Assembly (NCBI GenBank): GCA_030668345.1
Contig: DAOUUD010000070.1
Location: 1 to 8,378 of the forward strand
From: Candidatus Cloacimonadota bacterium
Lineage (GTDB): Bacteria; Cloacimonadota; Cloacimonadia; Cloacimonadales; TCS61
DNA length: 8,378 bases
Direction of reading: 5' to 3'
Shown: one piece after another, positions 6,175-8,378 of the stretch
Position numbering within the stretch: position 1 is the stretch's first letter
Layout: each line of letters begins with the position of its first letter
The notes under the pieces: generated by a model
What the model saw: only the letters and a program-made list of their open reading frames with translations
The model's database searches: none
Told to the model about the DNA's origin: nothing
Position numbers and translations under genes: made by a program

Positions 6175-6372
6175 TTACTTTAGCGAGATCAGTTTTTTCG
6201 TGCTGGTATATCTACCACCTGCTTTCCCCGATAAATCGGGATGCAAGCACATCTTATAAAAGTAGATACCACTTGGGACTGATTTGTTGTTATTATCTTT
6301 CCCGTTCCAAATGATAGAATAATATCCTGCAGGTTGTTTTCTTTTTTCTACTATTCTGTCGAAATAATTCAA
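6175..6372 (-). pseudogene. 5'-truncated FlgD-like / type A sorting-domain fragment
   Basis: The frame encodes about 65 residues matching only the second half of a C-terminal sorting module: QPAGYYSIIWNGKDNNN, SVPSGIYFYKM, then STKKLISLK at the very end. The first half (NPFNPTT and the first strands) and any cargo domain are missing. An in-frame TAG (6375-6373) stands directly before the TTG that could start it, and no ribosome site is evident. It begins 41 bp after the barrel gene. Between the last two strands it carries an extra CLHPDLSGKAGG stretch encoded by a palindrome (6220-6249). It is best read as the remnant of a deleted secreted-protein gene. The alternative, a tiny TTG-started module, seems less likely. 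Confidence 0.55.
6220..6249. repeat. Palindrome inside coding sequence
   Basis: The outer arms TGCTT/AAGCA (6220-6224, 6245-6249) and the perfect inner arms CCCGAT/ATCGGG (6227-6232, 6235-6240) form a two-part hairpin with an AA loop. It encodes the LHPDLSGKA stretch in a loop where related modules normally have only a few residues, so it looks like an in-frame insertion of a REP-like element. Confidence 0.5.
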
Positions 6373-6413
6373 CTAATGGTGTGATGTAGTTGTACATGAT
6401 TCAATTCCTTATA

Positions 6414-7499
6414 TTAAAATACATACCCCAGAGATAAGTCCGTCACGGCGGGTTCGTAAGAACCATTTGAATTATCCAATCCTGAAAAATTGAATTGAAA
6501 TTTATACTTATTTTTATAGTTTATGTGAAGACCAACTGAATAGATAAGACCTTCGTTATCATCTGAAGATTCAGAATAATAACTCACCCGCCAGGTAATA
6601 ATATCAAAGAAATCTATCCCCGCTCCTATGTCATACGTCTGCCAATAATAAAAATCGGCAAAATCAAGATCAATCTGACAAGAAAGAAAACTTTGAGAAT
6701 AATTATACATCAAGGGATTTAAATAAAAGTCATTAATAAAATTCTCAATTTGATCAAGATTAATAGAATATTTAACAGAATATCCCAAGCGAAAACTTTG
6801 CGGTAGTACATCCGATTGTGAAGAATCAAAATAATAAATATCGTTCTTAAAGATATTCTGAAAGTAACAGCCAATAGATGTCTCTAACATCGATTTAACA
6901 AAATCTTTATGATATTTTCCAATAACACCTGAATTGAAACAATGCGATTTTCCTTCTATCACACTGTAATCACTTTGAATACTTTGCATGCTTATTCCTA
7001 CTCCAAAATCAATATTGTTTAATAATCCAGTATGACCCTTGAAATATTTTGTTAAATTTATGCCAATGCCAAACGGCTGGTATGTATCGTAAATCTTTCG
7101 GGTTCCCAGATAATTCCCATATATATCAGACCCCCCTACAAATTTAGTAGTACCGATCTTACCATATCCGTTTACAGAAGGCAATAGTATACCAAAACCG
7201 TTTTTACCATAAGCAACTGATGATGAATGAATATACACATCATCTCTGTTTTTATCATCAGGATAATTCTGCCGAATTGAATATCCAAGCATTGCACCAT
7301 CTAAAAAGCCAAGTTTGGCAGGATTATTGATGGTACTTTGTGGTGAAAGATGCCATACATTGGCTGTACCACCATACAGTCCAAACGCCATATCGCTTCC
7401 GGAAATATTCTCCATCAAAACACCGCAGGGATATTCTCCCGCGCCAAATAATGCTGTTCCTAGTATAAAAAATATTAGTACTAATAGTTTTTTTTGCAT
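6414..7499 (-). CDS. PorV/UPF0164-like outer-membrane beta-barrel protein
   Basis: 361 residues. A signal peptide (MQKKLLVLIFFILGTALFGA, likely cut after A20) is followed by an N-terminal stretch with GGTANVWHLSP and NNPAKLGFL (58-66). These resemble the NPA-x-L signature of PorV/FadL-related barrels in FCB bacteria. The rest alternates short polar and aromatic strands (YGKNGFGILLPS, FGIGINLTKYF, YDIGAGIDFF, YSVGLHINYK) and ends LSLGYVF, with the terminal Phe expected for BAM-assembled barrels. It should lie in the outer membrane. The gene starts 9 bp after the lipoprotein stop, with the ribosome site overlapping that stop (TAGGGAAAGGAAATG), so translation is probably coupled. Being surrounded by sorting-domain proteins suggests a role in their export or anchoring, but PorV function is not proven and the match is general. 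Confidence 0.75.
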   Translation of the reverse strand: MQKKLLVLIFFILGTALFGAGEYPCGVLMENISGSDMAFGLYGGTANVWHLSPQSTINNPAKLGFLDGAMLGYSIRQNYPDDKNRDDVYIHSSSVAYGKNGFGILLPSVNGYGKIGTTKFVGGSDIYGNYLGTRKIYDTYQPFGIGINLTKYFKGHTGLLNNIDFGVGISMQSIQSDYSVIEGKSHCFNSGVIGKYHKDFVKSMLETSIGCYFQNIFKNDIYYFDSSQSDVLPQSFRLGYSVKYSINLDQIENFINDFYLNPLMYNYSQSFLSCQIDLDFADFYYWQTYDIGAGIDFFDIITWRVSYYSESSDDNEGLIYSVGLHINYKNKYKFQFNFSGLDNSNGSYEPAVTDLSLGYVF

Positions 7500-7508
7500 T
7501 TCCTTTCC

Positions 7509-7826
7509 CTATTTTATTATTATCATTTCTCTTATAATTTCATATTCGTCGCCTTTGAGTGTATAATAATATAATCCACTAGCTACAGTTTGACCATCTT
7601 CGTTCCTGCAATCCCAGACTATGCTATGATGGTTTGCACCTAATTCTTCATTCACAAGAGTTATCACTAACATATCGAATTGATCATAAATAATTAGCTT
7701 TATATATTGTGCTTCCATTAAAGAAAAATTGAATGTTATTATCGGTCTTATCGGTTCTGTGGGACTTTGTGAACAGGAATATAAGTATAATGATACAATT
7801 AATAATAAAAATACTTTTTTCTTCAT
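7509..7826 (-). CDS. Small lipoprotein made of one FlgD-like Ig module
   Basis: 105 residues. The signal peptide MKKKVFLLLIVSLYLYSC has a lipobox-like LYSC with lipidation Cys18. After a short Pro-rich linker (SQSPTEPIRP), the remaining 80 or so residues are one FlgD-like Ig module: FNFSLMEAQYIKLIIYDQF, LGANHHSIVWDCRNEDG, TVASGLYYYTL, and MIIIK at the C terminus. Such modules normally end large secreted proteins as sorting or attachment domains; here one is fused straight to a lipid anchor with no cargo. GGGAG (7837-7833) precedes the ATG by six bases. It leads a tight pair with the beta-barrel gene, so it may be an accessory lipoprotein of that barrel. The function is unknown, and it could also be a remnant that kept its signal. 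Confidence 0.8.
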   Translation of the reverse strand: MKKKVFLLLIVSLYLYSCSQSPTEPIRPIITFNFSLMEAQYIKLIIYDQFDMLVITLVNEELGANHHSIVWDCRNEDGQTVASGLYYYTLKGDEYEIIREMIIIK

Positions 7827-7983
7827 CTTTATCTCCCAAAGAATATAAAATCTTGTGTTACGATCATTCTTTTTTTACCATCAATTCAACCAGGAAAAAT
7901 TGAATTCTGTAACGCTTGGAACTTACATTGAAAACCATTCAATATTTTGCAAGGAATTTATTAAGCCAGTAAAAATATATATG
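7827..7983 (-). promoter_or_regulatory. Leader region of the lipoprotein-barrel pair
   Basis: A 157-bp gap between the terminator and the lipoprotein ATG that should hold the promoter. No clear sigma-70, Bacteroidota-type or sigma-54 promoter can be picked out. A perfect 7-bp inverted repeat AATTCAA-N10-TTGAATT (7883-7889 and 7900-7906) is a possible operator, but chance is likely in such AT-rich DNA. Confidence 0.25.
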
Positions 7984-8016
7984 AAAAAAAAAGCCACCCC
8001 GCAGGATGGCTTTTTT
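7984..8016 (-). terminator. Intrinsic (bidirectional) terminator
   Basis: AAAAAAGCCA (7987-7996) pairs with TGGCTTTTTT (8007-8016) over 10 bp, with two further C-G pairs inside after one mismatch and a short loop. The minus strand ends in nine U residues (7992-7984). It lies 12 bp after the stop of the secreted protein and ends its transcript. Confidence 0.85.
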
Positions 8017-8027
8017 ATAGTGTTAAT

Positions 8028-8378
8028 TTATTTTAAGAGTATCATTTTTTGAATTCGGGAATAGCTCTGTGACTTAAGTCTATAGAAATAAACACCTGAG
8101 CTTATATCAGCAGCATTCCATTCATGATCGTGAACTCCGGCTGAGAAAATTTTCTGTTCTACTATCTGTCCCTTAATGTTGAATATCGTCAGGGTTGCTG
8201 TTTCATTTTCTTGTACATCGAACCTGATAGTAGTAGTGGGATTGAAAGGATTCGGGTAATTTCCCAGTAGAGTTGTTGCCAGAGGTGTTACATATGTTTC
8301 CTCTGCGTTTACATCACCATTAACTGTTATTACCACTTCATCCGGTTCAGAAGTAAGGTCTCCATCATCAACTATGAG
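8028..8378 (-). CDS. C-terminal end of a large secreted protein with type A sorting domain (5' part outside window)
   Basis: The frame is open to the window edge; 116 residues are visible. The first 20 or so (VDDGDLTSEPDEVVITVNG) are the last strands of a PKD/cadherin-like Ig repeat, so the full protein is probably long and multidomain. After a linker comes a complete sorting module: LLGNYPNPFNPTTTIRF (37-53), TLTIFNIKGQIV, HEWNAADISSGVYFYRL and KMILLK at the C terminus. In FCB bacteria such modules direct export by the type IX system and surface attachment. The GTG at 8336 is internal and is not the start. A strong terminator follows 12 bp after the stop. Confidence 0.88.
   Translation of the reverse strand, partial: LIVDDGDLTSEPDEVVITVNGDVNAEETYVTPLATTLLGNYPNPFNPTTTIRFDVQENETATLTIFNIKGQIVEQKIFSAGVHDHEWNAADISSGVYFYRLKSQSYSRIQKMILLK

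Noticed and set aside
6293..6397. A 34-codon ATG frame on the minus strand with AAGGA upstream
   Set aside because: It is out of frame with the sorting-module fragment it overlaps and its protein (MYNYITPLVE...) resembles nothing; probably chance or a by-product of the truncation.
7920..7970. A second sigma-54 promoter before the lipoprotein gene (CTGGC ... TTGC)
   Set aside because: GG and GC are separated by 15 bases instead of 10, which is incompatible with sigma-54 recognition.
7855..8052. A 65-codon open frame on the plus strand
   Set aside because: It runs straight through the terminator hairpin at 7984-8016 and overlaps the end of the secreted-protein gene; there is no ribosome site.

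Overview
All genes in this AT-rich window lie on the minus strand, so transcription order runs from high to low coordinates. The organism looks like a Gram-negative bacterium of the FCB (Bacteroidota-like) assemblage, plausibly Cloacimonadota or a relative; this is inferred from style, not proven. The signs are C-terminal FlgD-like/type A sorting modules (NYPNPFNPTTTIRF start, SGVYFYRL near the end), a PorV/UPF0164-like outer-membrane barrel, a periplasmic TPR sensor kinase paired with an NtrC-type regulator, and a YadA-head/tail-fibre-like secreted protein.

Region A (8378-6175) is a surface/secretion block. It holds the 3' end of a large secreted protein with a sorting domain, an intrinsic terminator, then a small lipoprotein that is little more than a FlgD-like module. 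A 361-residue outer-membrane beta-barrel follows 9 bp later. Next comes a 5'-truncated sorting-domain fragment carrying an in-frame palindromic insertion, followed by a possible terminator.

Region B (6048-2303) is a two-component operon. A hybrid of nine 40-residue TPR units, one membrane helix and a histidine kinase overlaps by ATGA with a full-length REC-AAA+-HTH sigma-54 activator that has every catalytic motif.

Region C (2302-1764) is 539 bp without a gene but rich in structure. It contains hairpins just after the regulator's stop, an 11-bp inverted repeat enclosing two smaller stems, an array of four short GC-rich palindromes, two matching GCCC-N6-GGGC dyads, and a sigma-54 promoter (TGGCAC-N5-TTGCT) about 47 bp before the next start codon.

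Region D (1763-1) is the operon behind that promoter: a 113-residue receiver-like protein that has lost its phosphorylation residues, then, 26 bp on, a GTG-started secreted fibre/adhesin-like protein that runs off the window.

The most coherent reading is that the TPR kinase senses something in the periplasm and phosphorylates the NtrC-type regulator. The regulator then acts from upstream dyads on the sigma-54 promoter to switch on the pseudo-receiver and surface fibre. The promoter match and intact GAFTGA motif are visible in the sequence; the regulatory link is inference from adjacency.
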